NCBI RefSeq assembly: GCF_008065115.1
Contig: NZ_CP042913.1
Span: forward strand, 6,149,257 to 6,213,256
DNA: 64,000 nt
Origin: Bythopirellula goksoeyrii
GTDB taxonomy: Bacteria; Planctomycetota; Planctomycetia; Pirellulales; Lacipirellulaceae
Reading direction: 5' to 3'
The position numbers and the translations under genes are program-made. Under the pieces are notes generated by a model that worked only from the letters and a program-made list of their open reading frames with translations, searched no databases and was not told the origin of the DNA. Below are positions 1-7,553 of the stretch, piece by piece (the first letter of the stretch is position 1; each line of letters begins with the position of its first letter).

Positions 1-861
1 GACGCTGCCAGGAGATCCCGCGATCCAAACATTTTCACCCCTGGTTGCCACGGTACGCCACTCGATAGATTCGACGATTTCCTCGGGCAGCATATCCACT
101 CTCTCCCAATGGGCGCCGTCATCGGTGGTGTGAGCGATCAGCCCCGCCTCACCAACGATCCAGCCCGTACCGTCGTCCGCGAGTTTCACCGCATGGGCAT
201 CATGAACATTCTTCTCTAAGTTGATGGGCACTGCATCGCCGGCCACCATGCGAGCGATCTGGCCCCCGGGGCCAACGACCATCCCGCGGTGCTGGCTGGT
301 AAAATCGCCGCCCCACCATACCGAAGGTGCAGCGACTCCCAATGCACGCCAGTTGCGACCGCCGTCATCGGTAGCGAACACGCCCAATGGCTCGCCCTCT
401 GAGCCGCGCCCCCAGGCCACGCCGTGATGGGGGTCAAAGAATATCACGCTCTCCAAGGCGGGAACGAAAGCCAATTGCTTCTCCCACGTTTGCCCTCCAT
501 CGGTGGTGCGGAGGACGACTGCCTGACTGGTCCAGAGATAGGGCTGCGTCGCGCCCCCCACGGCCCAGCCAAGTTCGCGATTTAGAAAATAGACTCCGCC
601 GAGGTGTACGTCTGCATGCGACTCCTGTTGGTGCCAATGTTCCCCACCATCCAGGGTATGCCAAATGCAACCATGCTCTCCGACGGCCCAGCCATAGGTG
701 GCGTCAACAAAACAGATGTCGTTGAGCGACGCATCATCGACCAGTGGAGCGGAAATCGCCTCGGCTGCAGCAGGCGTGATCGCCGGAGGAAAGGCTTCTT
801 GGGCCAGTAGTTCGACGCTCCAAATAAGCGTAACCCAGAATATGAAACTAAAGCGAACCAT
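1..861 (-). CDS. Ycf48-like/BNR-repeat secreted beta-propeller protein (partial, C-terminus off the left edge)
   Basis: Reading inward from an ATG, 287 codons stay open to the window edge, so the C-terminus is missing. The N-terminus is a signal peptide (MVRFSFIFWVTLIWSVELLA, then QE). Repeated units follow with the pattern 'GWAVG...G.I..T.DGG..W', for example YGWAVGEHG, TLDGGEHWH, LGWAVGG, TTDGGQTWEK, TDDGGRNWR and HTTDDGAHWE. These are BNR/Asp-box-like blades as in the photosystem II assembly factor Ycf48 and its many non-photosynthetic relatives. In a planctomycete it is more likely a generic exported propeller than a photosystem factor. The gene is divergent from the HDOD gene. The propeller fold is fairly sure; the function is unknown. 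Confidence 0.75.
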   Translation of the reverse strand, partial: MVRFSFIFWVTLIWSVELLAQEAFPPAITPAAAEAISAPLVDDASLNDICFVDATYGWAVGEHGCIWHTLDGGEHWHQQESHADVHLGGVYFLNRELGWAVGGATQPYLWTSQAVVLRTTDGGQTWEKQLAFVPALESVIFFDPHHGVAWGRGSEGEPLGVFATDDGGRNWRALGVAAPSVWWGGDFTSQHRGMVVGPGGQIARMVAGDAVPINLEKNVHDAHAVKLADDGTGWIVGEAGLIAHTTDDGAHWERVDMLPEEIVESIEWRTVATRGENVWIAGSPGSV

Positions 862-1195
862 GGGCTTCCTGTGCCGCGTGAGATATGTCATCCCCAGGTA
901 CTCCGAGGGTCTCCGCAGGCGACTCGCCGTGGCGAGATCTGGCCAGATTTCTCGGAGAACCTCGAAATGACAGGAACGTGAATTCCTGGACTTCCACAGC
1001 CTATTCTATTGAATTCTCTCAGTTGGCCTAGCGCAATGGCTCTATCGCGTTGGTAATGCTGTGTCGCATTGTAGGGGATATTCCGACGACCCCACCCGAA
1101 GGCCTTTCCTGAGCTATATTTTCGGTATGGGGGCGAGTTTCTCGAATGCACTCGTTTTGCGCCCATTCCTTGCTTGCACTCCCCCGTTAGACCAT
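862..1195. other. Intergenic region between divergent genes
   Basis: This 334-base stretch separates the divergent propeller and HDOD genes and presumably carries both promoters. An open frame in the HDOD frame reaches back to 1061, but its residues (Ser/Arg/Pro-rich) do not look like protein, so I treat it as untranslated. I saw no convincing -35/-10 pair and no RNA gene. Confidence 0.4.
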
Positions 1196-2794
1196 ATGAC
1201 AGACACTCTCATAGCGTCGAACTTCGAGACCACAGCACCAACGATTGATCAGTTCGTTGGTCGGGTAAAATCGCTATACAGTTTGCCTGTCGTGGCGGCG
1301 GAAGTGCTGGAACTCACCGCCTGCCCGCAAGTTGATACCTCGGCACTCAAAGCGTGCATCGAGCGAGACCCTGCGCTGACGGTGCGTATTCTGCGTGTGG
1401 TGAATAGTTCGCTCTTCGGATTGAGTCATCCGGTGAGCAATCTGAGCCAAGCGATCACGATGCTCGGTATCAAGCCGCTCAAACTGCTGGTACTCGGATT
1501 TAGTTTGCCGGAAGGCTTGTTTGCGAATGTTGCGCGGGAGCAACTCGAGTGGTACTGGTCGACGACTCTAGTTCGTGCGGTGGCCGCGCGGGAAATTAGT
1601 GAACAATTGTTTGAACGTCCCGGCGACGAAGCCTTTCTCGCTGGATTGCTGCAAGACATTGGTGTCTTGGCCCTCTTGGGGCAGTTTCAAGAGTCGTACT
1701 CCTGTTTCCTGGCAAGCGCAATCGAAAGTGAAGCCAATTTAGAGGAACTCGAAACGGAATCACTTGGCTTTGACCACCTCGAATTGAGTGCCGCCCTCTT
1801 GGAGCAGTGGAACATGCCTGCCCCCCTGGGAAGGGCTATCGCGAATGTTCGCACGAGAGAATTTCACGCAGGTGGTGAGACGTCCTCAGATCATCTTACT
1901 CGCGTGCTGCAATTGGCCACGCTACTTGGTGAGCTCGTGGGACGCCATCGTTTGAGTAGCTTGCCTGATTTGTTGACCCTGGGTGCCAAGTATTGCGGCC
2001 TCGATAAATCTCGCTTGTGTGAACTGGTCTCCGACCTGCAGCCGCGAGTTGAGCAACTTGCCGAGGTTCTCGCTTTGCGCTTGCCAGACGGTCGGGAATA
2101 CTCCGAGATATTGATTGCCGCCCATGGGCAAATGTCGGCGATCGCGATTGAAGACCCTCTGCCATCAATCTCCGCTTCTGAGAGAACTGGGGATGTTCTC
2201 TCGCAAGTTCACGCGGAATCCGCTCGACTTCGATTCGCCGTGCAGGCATTTCTACAAGGCCCCTCAGCAAAAGCTGGACAATCTGCACCTACGATTGATG
2301 TTGCAACGTCTTCGCAGACGCGCACCCACGACCATTCCTTCGAGCGTCGCTTGGTGGTTGCTCTGGGAAAATGTCGTGCACAGCGGCAGCCCCTGAGTGT
2401 CGTGATGCTGGAAATTGCTTTAGACAATCGATCCGACAAACAACACCAGTCCATACTGAGCGAAATACTGGATACCGTCTGCCGAGAAGAATTCTGCTGT
2501 CCGTTAGAAATCCAAGAGTGCACTCCATTTCGTCGAACTTTGATCTTGCCAGGCTGCGATCGTCAGGAGGCGGTTCACACGGCACGAGGTGCACTTCAAG
2601 CTATCGAGACTGCCATTGAGCAGCAAAACGCCCTTGATCGGCGAGAGCAAATCCATGTCAGCGCGGGAGTTGCCAGTGCGGCGTTGCCCTCAAGGAATTT
2701 CGATGCGTCGCGTCTCTTGCAAGCGGCGAATCGTTGCCTGGCGGGAGCACGCACCTGTGGAACGAACAGCGTAAAAAGCCTGGAAATCTATTGA
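1196..2794 (+). CDS. HDOD-domain signalling protein with degenerate C-terminal GGDEF-like domain
   Basis: A protein of 532 residues. The first about 210 residues form an HDOD domain, a catalytically dead relative of HD phosphohydrolases. Typical features are 'SLPVVAAEVLELT', 'IERDPALTVRILRVVNSSLFGL' in pieces and 'QAITMLGIKPLKLLVLGFS'. A linker follows, then a C-terminal part of about 145 residues laid out like a nucleotide cyclase (Val-Val-Met-Leu-Glu-Ile strand, a 'HVSAGVASA' strand, 'ASRLLQAANRCLAGAR' helix). The GGDEF signature itself is absent. HDOD proteins usually act as adaptors in signalling, motility or c-di-GMP networks; which one cannot be told here. I chose the ATG just before MTDTLIAS because upstream codons look non-coding; an ATG at 1127 is an alternative. 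No clear Shine-Dalgarno is seen. Confidence 0.85.
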   Translation: MTDTLIASNFETTAPTIDQFVGRVKSLYSLPVVAAEVLELTACPQVDTSALKACIERDPALTVRILRVVNSSLFGLSHPVSNLSQAITMLGIKPLKLLVLGFSLPEGLFANVAREQLEWYWSTTLVRAVAAREISEQLFERPGDEAFLAGLLQDIGVLALLGQFQESYSCFLASAIESEANLEELETESLGFDHLELSAALLEQWNMPAPLGRAIANVRTREFHAGGETSSDHLTRVLQLATLLGELVGRHRLSSLPDLLTLGAKYCGLDKSRLCELVSDLQPRVEQLAEVLALRLPDGREYSEILIAAHGQMSAIAIEDPLPSISASERTGDVLSQVHAESARLRFAVQAFLQGPSAKAGQSAPTIDVATSSQTRTHDHSFERRLVVALGKCRAQRQPLSVVMLEIALDNRSDKQHQSILSEILDTVCREEFCCPLEIQECTPFRRTLILPGCDRQEAVHTARGALQAIETAIEQQNALDRREQIHVSAGVASAALPSRNFDASRLLQAANRCLAGARTCGTNSVKSLEIY

Positions 2795-2859
2795 CTTCAG
2801 CTCACGGGGATTCTGAAAAGGGCTTTGCCACAGCACTCCGAAGGGTGTAAGATTCCCCG

Positions 2860-3990
2860 ATGAAGAGCGAGGCCCCCACCCCCGGAACCCCATCTGCCCA
2901 ACCGCCCAAAGAGTCGCTGCCGGAGATGCAGCCCCCGGCAGTCGCGCCGGCAAAGACCTCGGCAGCTGTCCCTGTGGCTAAGCAAACCGAGAGTCCCGGA
3001 CCGCGTGGCGGTCCGGCTAGGGGGGAATTGGTGGCGGCGACTGATGCGTTTGATGATCCGTCGGTTGCGCATTTACCCGAACTGACGGTCTCCGATCTGC
3101 ACTTTCGGCCTCAACGGCGAGTTTTGCTACCGATCGTCTTATTTCTCGCGACCTGTGCTTCGACTTTCTGGGTCGGTGTCACCCACTGGGAACCGCTTGA
3201 GCCTCGCTACATTGGCACCTATGCCGCGATGGGGCGTATTATTCAGACCAACTGGGCGACTGGCTTACAGTATATGGTCGCCGTGCTGGCTATCTTGCTT
3301 ACTCACGAGATGGGGCACTTCTTGCAAACGGTCAAGAATCGCATCGCGGCAAGTTATCCGTTGTGCATTCCAGTTCCTTTTAACGCCATCGGTACGATGG
3401 GAGCCGTGATCGGCATGGACGGCATGCGCGCGGATCGGCGGCAGATTTTCGATATCGGCATCGCCGGGCCGCTGGCAGGATTGGTGGTGGCGTTCCCTGT
3501 CTTATGGTGGGGCATCACTGACTTGGATCTCACGCGCGTGCCACAGCATGGCGAGTTCCAACTTTATCTCCCCTGGATTGCGCAATGGATGCTCGAACGA
3601 GCACACCCTCAATGGGCTGGCCGTGAATGGGTTGCCATCTCGCAACTCAATCCGTTCTTCATGGCCGGCTGGGTGGGCATGCTCATAACGGGGCTCAACA
3701 TGATGCCGATCAGCCAACTCGACGGTGGTCACACGATCTACGCTTTGTTTCTGGAGAAGGCCCACACCCTGGCCAAATGGTTCGTCTCGCTGGCGATTTT
3801 TTACGTCGTCAGCAATCTCAACCACGCCGTGATGTGGACCCCGATGCTGGTGCTGGTAATCTTCATGGGCATCCATCATCCACCGACCGCCAATGACAAC
3901 GTCCCGTTGGGCCCCGTGCGCTGGGCAATCGGTATCGCGTCGCTGGCGATCCCGTTGATCTGTTTCCCGCTGGAAGGGTTTCGGCAGTAG
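2860..3990 (+). CDS. Site-2 protease family (M50) intramembrane metalloprotease
   Basis: A 376-residue polytopic protein. The N-terminal 80 residues are Pro/Ala-rich and probably cytosolic. Membrane helices follow, with the zinc motif HEMGH at 149-153 and the second metal motif LDGGH at 287-291, both in hydrophobic surroundings as in S2P/M50 enzymes. 'GIAGPLAGLVV' at about 200-210 is the usual conserved helix. The family cleaves transmembrane segments, often of anti-sigma factors; the layout resembles the plant EGY/bacterial EGY-like subgroup. The substrate is unknown. It lies 65 bp downstream of the HDOD gene in the same direction and could be co-transcribed. Both metal-binding motifs are intact, so an active protease is likely. 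Confidence 0.9.
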   Translation: MKSEAPTPGTPSAQPPKESLPEMQPPAVAPAKTSAAVPVAKQTESPGPRGGPARGELVAATDAFDDPSVAHLPELTVSDLHFRPQRRVLLPIVLFLATCASTFWVGVTHWEPLEPRYIGTYAAMGRIIQTNWATGLQYMVAVLAILLTHEMGHFLQTVKNRIAASYPLCIPVPFNAIGTMGAVIGMDGMRADRRQIFDIGIAGPLAGLVVAFPVLWWGITDLDLTRVPQHGEFQLYLPWIAQWMLERAHPQWAGREWVAISQLNPFFMAGWVGMLITGLNMMPISQLDGGHTIYALFLEKAHTLAKWFVSLAIFYVVSNLNHAVMWTPMLVLVIFMGIHHPPTANDNVPLGPVRWAIGIASLAIPLICFPLEGFRQ

Positions 3991-4111
3991 ATGGCTAGCA
4001 GATGGAAGAGGTCTCATCTGTGCAAGGGATGAGGGATTCAAACGATTATCGTTGTTGCGATTCGAGATCATTGTAAGTCACAACGCCGGTAATTAGCACT
4101 CCGCAGTATTC

Positions 4112-4135
4112 AGGAGAGCTTTGCTCTCTTTGTGC
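4112..4135 (+). terminator. Possible weak terminator hairpin after the M50 gene
   Basis: AGGAGAGC-TTT-GCTCTCTT can fold into a short stem and is followed only by TGTG, so the U-tract is poor. It sits about 120 bases after the protease stop and before the next gene, where a terminator would be useful. Low confidence. Confidence 0.25.
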
Positions 4136-4202
4136 TGAATAGGTACAATCGGAAGAATCGGCTATATTCTCGATTGCGACTCATTCGATTAGCGGATTAG
4201 GC

Positions 4203-5099
4203 ATGTGGCGGCGTATTCTCATCGTTGTGCTAATTCTAGTTGGTGTCGCTCTAGTCTGGGGGATGTTTTCCCTTCCGGATTATATGACTGGCGTCCACCA
4301 ACGTAGCGTTACTCAATCGCTTTCAGATTGGAAAGTCGAGTATAGTAAGATTGAATCACACGATGCAGTCCGTGCGGCTGAAATGCTCGAATATGTCAAG
4401 GGTTACTACGTTCCGGCTGAAGGTTATCGAAGCACACCCGAAATCGAGGCAGCCTTGGAATCTCAACGTCAGGATACAATTGATGCATTCGTTGCCGCAT
4501 TACGCGAATACACGAACAAGGATTTTGGCGAAGATTCTGAAGCGTGGCTAGCTAACCTGCGGACTTCAGATTCATTCGATCTATCCAGAGAAGAGATGAA
4601 TGAATTCTCAAAGCTTGTAGATGCTCTAAGTGAAGAACATAGTATCGAGAAAGCTCTAGCCGCACGAAGTGAACTTGTTTCGGCAAGTAAACAAGCTTTT
4701 CCGGTTCTATTGAATCGTCTCAACGACCAGACCTATACACATATAGAGTTTCTTGGTTCAGTTTCTACTACCGATCTACCCTCTATTGGTCAAGTTTGTT
4801 TTGAAATCCTGCGAATACAAATTGAGGGTCGATGGCTAAAGGGAATGATTCAATTTCACATTCTCGACCAGTCGAATATCACTCAGTGGGTCAACAATCA
4901 TTCGTTGAAGTCGCTGACCGAAATGCGGCAAATTGCCCTGACACAAGCCATACAGAAAGTTGAATCTCAGCCAGAGGACGAGATCGAATCGAAGTACGCG
5001 AAAGAGTTTCTCAGATTCTTACGAGACAAGAAGTCCTATATTGAAAAACCTGGATACGACTTTGGCAAGCCAGAAGAGGATCCCTTTGATGAGTTCTAA
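4203..5099 (+). CDS. Hypothetical membrane-anchored protein
   Basis: A 298-residue protein I do not recognise. Residues 4-22 (RILIVVLILVGVALVWGM) form one membrane helix. The rest is charged and predicted mostly helical, rich in Glu, Ser, Gln and Lys, with no Cys pair or catalytic motif visible. The topology suggests an N-terminal anchor with the body outside the cytoplasm. Base composition is clearly richer in A/T than in the flanking metabolic genes, and the next three genes share this, so the group may have been acquired together. It begins at an ATG right after a TTAG-rich leader without a strong Shine-Dalgarno. No function is proposed. Confidence 0.65.
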   Translation: MWRRILIVVLILVGVALVWGMFSLPDYMTGVHQRSVTQSLSDWKVEYSKIESHDAVRAAEMLEYVKGYYVPAEGYRSTPEIEAALESQRQDTIDAFVAALREYTNKDFGEDSEAWLANLRTSDSFDLSREEMNEFSKLVDALSEEHSIEKALAARSELVSASKQAFPVLLNRLNDQTYTHIEFLGSVSTTDLPSIGQVCFEILRIQIEGRWLKGMIQFHILDQSNITQWVNNHSLKSLTEMRQIALTQAIQKVESQPEDEIESKYAKEFLRFLRDKKSYIEKPGYDFGKPEEDPFDEF

Positions 5100-5255
5100 G
5101 GAGGCACGCCAACTAGCGTCGGGCAGGTCGACTATCGGCTCTAAATTGGACGGGCCAACTCCAGTTACCTTGTTGCACGAGCTAGGTACGTAGGGTAGTA
5201 TCAATCTCACTCGTTATTCATTGAATACATCCATAATCCTCTGCGTTGTTCAGCA

Positions 5256-5711
5256 ATGCTCAAATCACGATACTTCATTTTGCGTCATGAATTTGGCAAT
5301 GTGGTTGCCATTGAGGCACCGACAAGCATCACAGAGAAGTTGCCTCCAAGTGTTTCAATGAACGGCAATGAGTATTTGCCATTGAGGGACGGGGACACCT
5401 TTTTCTTTTGGGACGAACTTTGCAACAAGTCAGGGGCGACGGTAGGTTACACTTTTTTGTTGCCTGAAAGCGACACTTTTGCTAACTCGTCATTTATTCG
5501 AAATTCCAACAATGTGAAATTGGATGGTAGTGAGGTCATCGTCCTTCTTGAGCCGTGCAGTGAACCTGTGTGGGAATGTGTTCAAGGATTCCACTCTGAA
5601 ATATATTGCAACAGTACAGACAAGACTGATTGCTTGATCTGCATGTATGACTGGTCTCAGAACCCTCTTGCTTTTCCGTTGCGGGTGTTGACCAAGCAGC
5701 AACTCAAATAG
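5256..5711 (+). CDS. Hypothetical protein
   Basis: A 151-residue soluble protein with no signal peptide or membrane helix. It has a beta-rich look (alternating hydrophobics, 'SRYFILRHEFGNVVAIEAP', 'GDTFFFWDELCNKSG'). Six cysteines lie in the second half, several of them in a 'CSEPVWECVQGF...CNSTDKTDCLICMYDW' region, which could bind metal or form disulfides. I do not recognise a family. Base composition is A/T-rich, like the neighbours. The start is the only ATG near the beginning of the frame. Being a real gene is likely from length and composition; the function is unknown. Confidence 0.5.
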   Translation: MLKSRYFILRHEFGNVVAIEAPTSITEKLPPSVSMNGNEYLPLRDGDTFFFWDELCNKSGATVGYTFLLPESDTFANSSFIRNSNNVKLDGSEVIVLLEPCSEPVWECVQGFHSEIYCNSTDKTDCLICMYDWSQNPLAFPLRVLTKQQLK

Positions 5712-5825
5712 TCGATTTTCCTTGTGATTAACGTACAGTTTCTCTTGAAAAGAGCTTTGTCCAGTTCCTAGTTTACTATTTTGCAATTCGTGAGAACGCC
5801 TTCAAGAAAAGCGGCTGATAGCACC

Positions 5826-6074
5826 ATGCCTCGTTCTCTACTTGCAACCTTTGTCTCAATACTGATTGGCGGAGTAGTTGCTTTTGTTGTCATAGTGTTT
5901 GTCCTCGAAGGACTGCACACAAAACACACTTTCCCTAACTTGATTGGATTCGTCGCTGGAGCTGGGCTCGGCTGTTTGATTGCGCTCAAAATTCGCAGGT
6001 CACTACTAGCTCCAAAGACGCACTCATATAGGCCCTTTACCAATGAACGAGAGCCCCAGGACGATGTGAAATAA
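5826..6074 (+). CDS. Small membrane protein, two predicted helices
   Basis: About 82 residues from the ATG at MPRSLLATF; an in-frame ATG at 5781 would add 15 polar residues before the helix. Two hydrophobic stretches are seen, LLATFVSILIGGVVAFVVIVFVL in pieces at residues 4-26 and LIGFVAGAGLGCLIAL at 36-51. They are followed by a basic, then polar tail, consistent with a two-helix hairpin with both ends in the cytoplasm. No known family was recognised. It sits between two other small A/T-rich genes in the same direction. Confidence 0.45.
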   Translation: MPRSLLATFVSILIGGVVAFVVIVFVLEGLHTKHTFPNLIGFVAGAGLGCLIALKIRRSLLAPKTHSYRPFTNEREPQDDVK

Positions 6075-6168
6075 GATGCGTCAGCTTCATCGTTCGTCGC
6101 GACTGTTGGAATGTCGGTTCGTACCAGCGTGCACATCGACCTTCGTGTTTAACTAGACCGGCGGGCAG

Positions 6169-6609
6169 ATGAATACCTTTCTAACATATGCAGTGCCAAT
6201 TGCAGTTGTGGTTCTATCACTGGCAGTTGTTCTCCGTTCTTTGCGCTCGGATTCTCTGTTATCGCGTGCCGAATCTGCTAGAAGAGACCGATTAAATGCT
6301 CGCACTACTCTAGCCGATGCGGAATTGGTCTCTGGAATCCATGAGGCAGCTGTTCCGAATGATATAGTGATTTCGCTCATTCGAGCATTCGAGGAAGCTC
6401 TCGAAGTTGATTGTGGAAAGATCCGTCTGGAAGACCGTTTAAAGAAGGATCTATCGCTAGATGGGGATACTACGACCGATAACGCGGACGAAGCCTTCTA
6501 CCAACTCTTAAAGGAAAAATACGGCGATTCTTGGGTCTGGAATCCTTCGTGGGAGACCGTTGGTGATGTTATCAGTGGAATAGGTCGACAAATTGCAAGT
6601 GGAAACTGA
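6169..6609 (+). CDS. Membrane-anchored protein with acyl-carrier-like (DUF1493-like) C-terminal domain
   Basis: A 146-residue protein. Residues 5-25 (LTYAVPIAVVVLSLAVVLRSL) form one membrane helix, followed by a charged linker. From about residue 65 the pattern 'IVISLIRAFEEAL...IRLEDRLKKDLSLDGD...ADEAFYQLLKEKYG' matches the helix layout of acyl carrier proteins and closely recalls DUF1493. In that family the phosphopantetheine Ser of the ACP 'DSL' motif is replaced by a Gly-Asp pair. No attachment serine is visible at the expected place, so it probably does not carry an acyl chain. A membrane tether on such a domain is unusual. The family assignment is by eye and moderately sure. Confidence 0.55.
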   Translation: MNTFLTYAVPIAVVVLSLAVVLRSLRSDSLLSRAESARRDRLNARTTLADAELVSGIHEAAVPNDIVISLIRAFEEALEVDCGKIRLEDRLKKDLSLDGDTTTDNADEAFYQLLKEKYGDSWVWNPSWETVGDVISGIGRQIASGN

Positions 6610-6741
6610 GAGCCGATTGGCTAACACCTTGGATCAAAGGGCCCATGCGCATGTTTCAATCTTCCTCTCCCACGAGACGAGCTCGCGGGGGTCGTGAAGG
6701 GTAGCTGTGAGGAGGCCATGCTAGCCAGCGAATCTTTCGCT

Positions 6742-6762
6742 CCACGGGGACAAGCCCCGTGT
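6742..6762. repeat. Short GC-rich inverted repeat
   Basis: CACGGGG-ACAAG-CCCCGTG is a perfect 7-bp stem in the gap between the DUF1493-like gene and the next promoter. It has no following T-run, so it is a hairpin of unknown role rather than a clear terminator. Confidence 0.35.
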
Positions 6763-6804
6763 GGGCGAGGTACGCCGCTCGACCTGCCCAAAATTAAATG
6801 TAAA

Positions 6805-6838
6805 ATATACTTGACATCTTCAATGTAAAGTATATCAT
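6805..6838 (+). promoter_or_regulatory. Sigma70-like promoter with overlapping inverted repeat
   Basis: TTGACA (6811-6816), a 16-base spacer and TATCAT (6833-6838) form a good housekeeping-type promoter. Arms ATATACTT (6805-6812) and AAGTATAT (6828-6835) are a perfect 8-bp inverted repeat that covers both promoter boxes. The segment also reads as a direct repeat of AATGTAAARTATA. It lies about 50 bases before the membrane protein/Xre regulator pair. Autoregulation by the Xre protein is my inference. Confidence 0.6.
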
Positions 6839-6890
6839 ACATTCATTGGTGGAGTTTTAATCCCGTTTTTTTCCGCGATCGGAGGTTCTC

Positions 6891-7301
6891 ATGAATGCAA
6901 TGGAAAAGGTTGCCTGGACCGAGTTGTCGGTCTCGCTGGTTGCGTTGGTGCTGGTTGCGTTTCTGTACCCTTGGCTAGGTGATGGGGCTACTGGAGCGTT
7001 TGGGCTAATGGGATTGCTTGGTTTCAGTGTTCTCTTTCTGCGTCAGAGGGGCAAAGAAGTAGTTGTGGATGAGCGTGACCGGGATATTGAGCAGCGGGCT
7101 ACCAGAATTGGAGTGAACGTCGCCTGGATGACTCTGTTTATGTCACTGGCAGCTATTGTGATGTGGTCGAGTTTTACCGACAGGGACTCTGTTTCTCTCG
7201 GTGTCTTGAATTGGCTGATTTGGATTCAATTCGCATTGTGCTTCGCAATCAAAGGCTTTGTCTCGGTCAAATCTTATCGGGATCAGCAGCATGCCGCGTA
7301 A
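6891..7301 (+). CDS. Four-helix membrane protein, DUF2178-like, paired with an Xre regulator
   Basis: A 136-residue integral membrane protein with two N-terminal hydrophobic segments (about 10-30 and 34-50), a charged loop '[17 protein letters not shown]', and two more helices (about 72-92 and 100-122). This loop and layout recall small DUF2178-type membrane proteins that are regularly encoded just before a short Xre/YozG-type regulator, as here. A GGAGG Shine-Dalgarno lies 6 bases before the ATG. The 3' end overlaps the regulator gene by 11 bases, so translation is coupled. The biochemical role is unknown. Confidence 0.65.
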   Translation: MNAMEKVAWTELSVSLVALVLVAFLYPWLGDGATGAFGLMGLLGFSVLFLRQRGKEVVVDERDRDIEQRATRIGVNVAWMTLFMSLAAIVMWSSFTDRDSVSLGVLNWLIWIQFALCFAIKGFVSVKSYRDQQHAA

Positions 7302-7509
7302 GTCGGAACCGCACCTAATGAATTCTGTGCGCGAGTTGCGCACCGAGTCAACAATGACTCAGCAGGATCTGGCAGATTGTGTCGGGGTTACCAGACAGAC
7401 GATTATTGCCTTGGAGGGAGGGGCCTATACCCCCTCGCTCACCTTGGCACTGAGAATCGCTCGCACCTTCGGGAAGTCGGTCGAACAAGTATTCACTCTC
7501 AATGAATAG
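7291..7509 (+). CDS. Small Xre-family (HTH_3) transcriptional regulator
   Basis: 72 residues from the ATG at MPRKSEPH; an ATG at 7318 (MNSVREL) is also possible. Nearly the whole protein is one Cro/CI-type helix-turn-helix: '[20 protein letters not shown]' then '[29 protein letters not shown]', ending 'VEQVFTLNE'. This short form is the YozG/YgzD-like type. It overlaps the membrane gene upstream and shares its promoter. The inverted repeat over that promoter is the obvious candidate operator. Recognition of the fold is secure; the target is inferred. Confidence 0.85.
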   Translation: MPRKSEPHLMNSVRELRTESTMTQQDLADCVGVTRQTIIALEGGAYTPSLTLALRIARTFGKSVEQVFTLNE

Positions 7510-7553
7510 TGAGCAAGAAAGCTCGGAGTAGCTACCTTCTTGCACTACGATGG

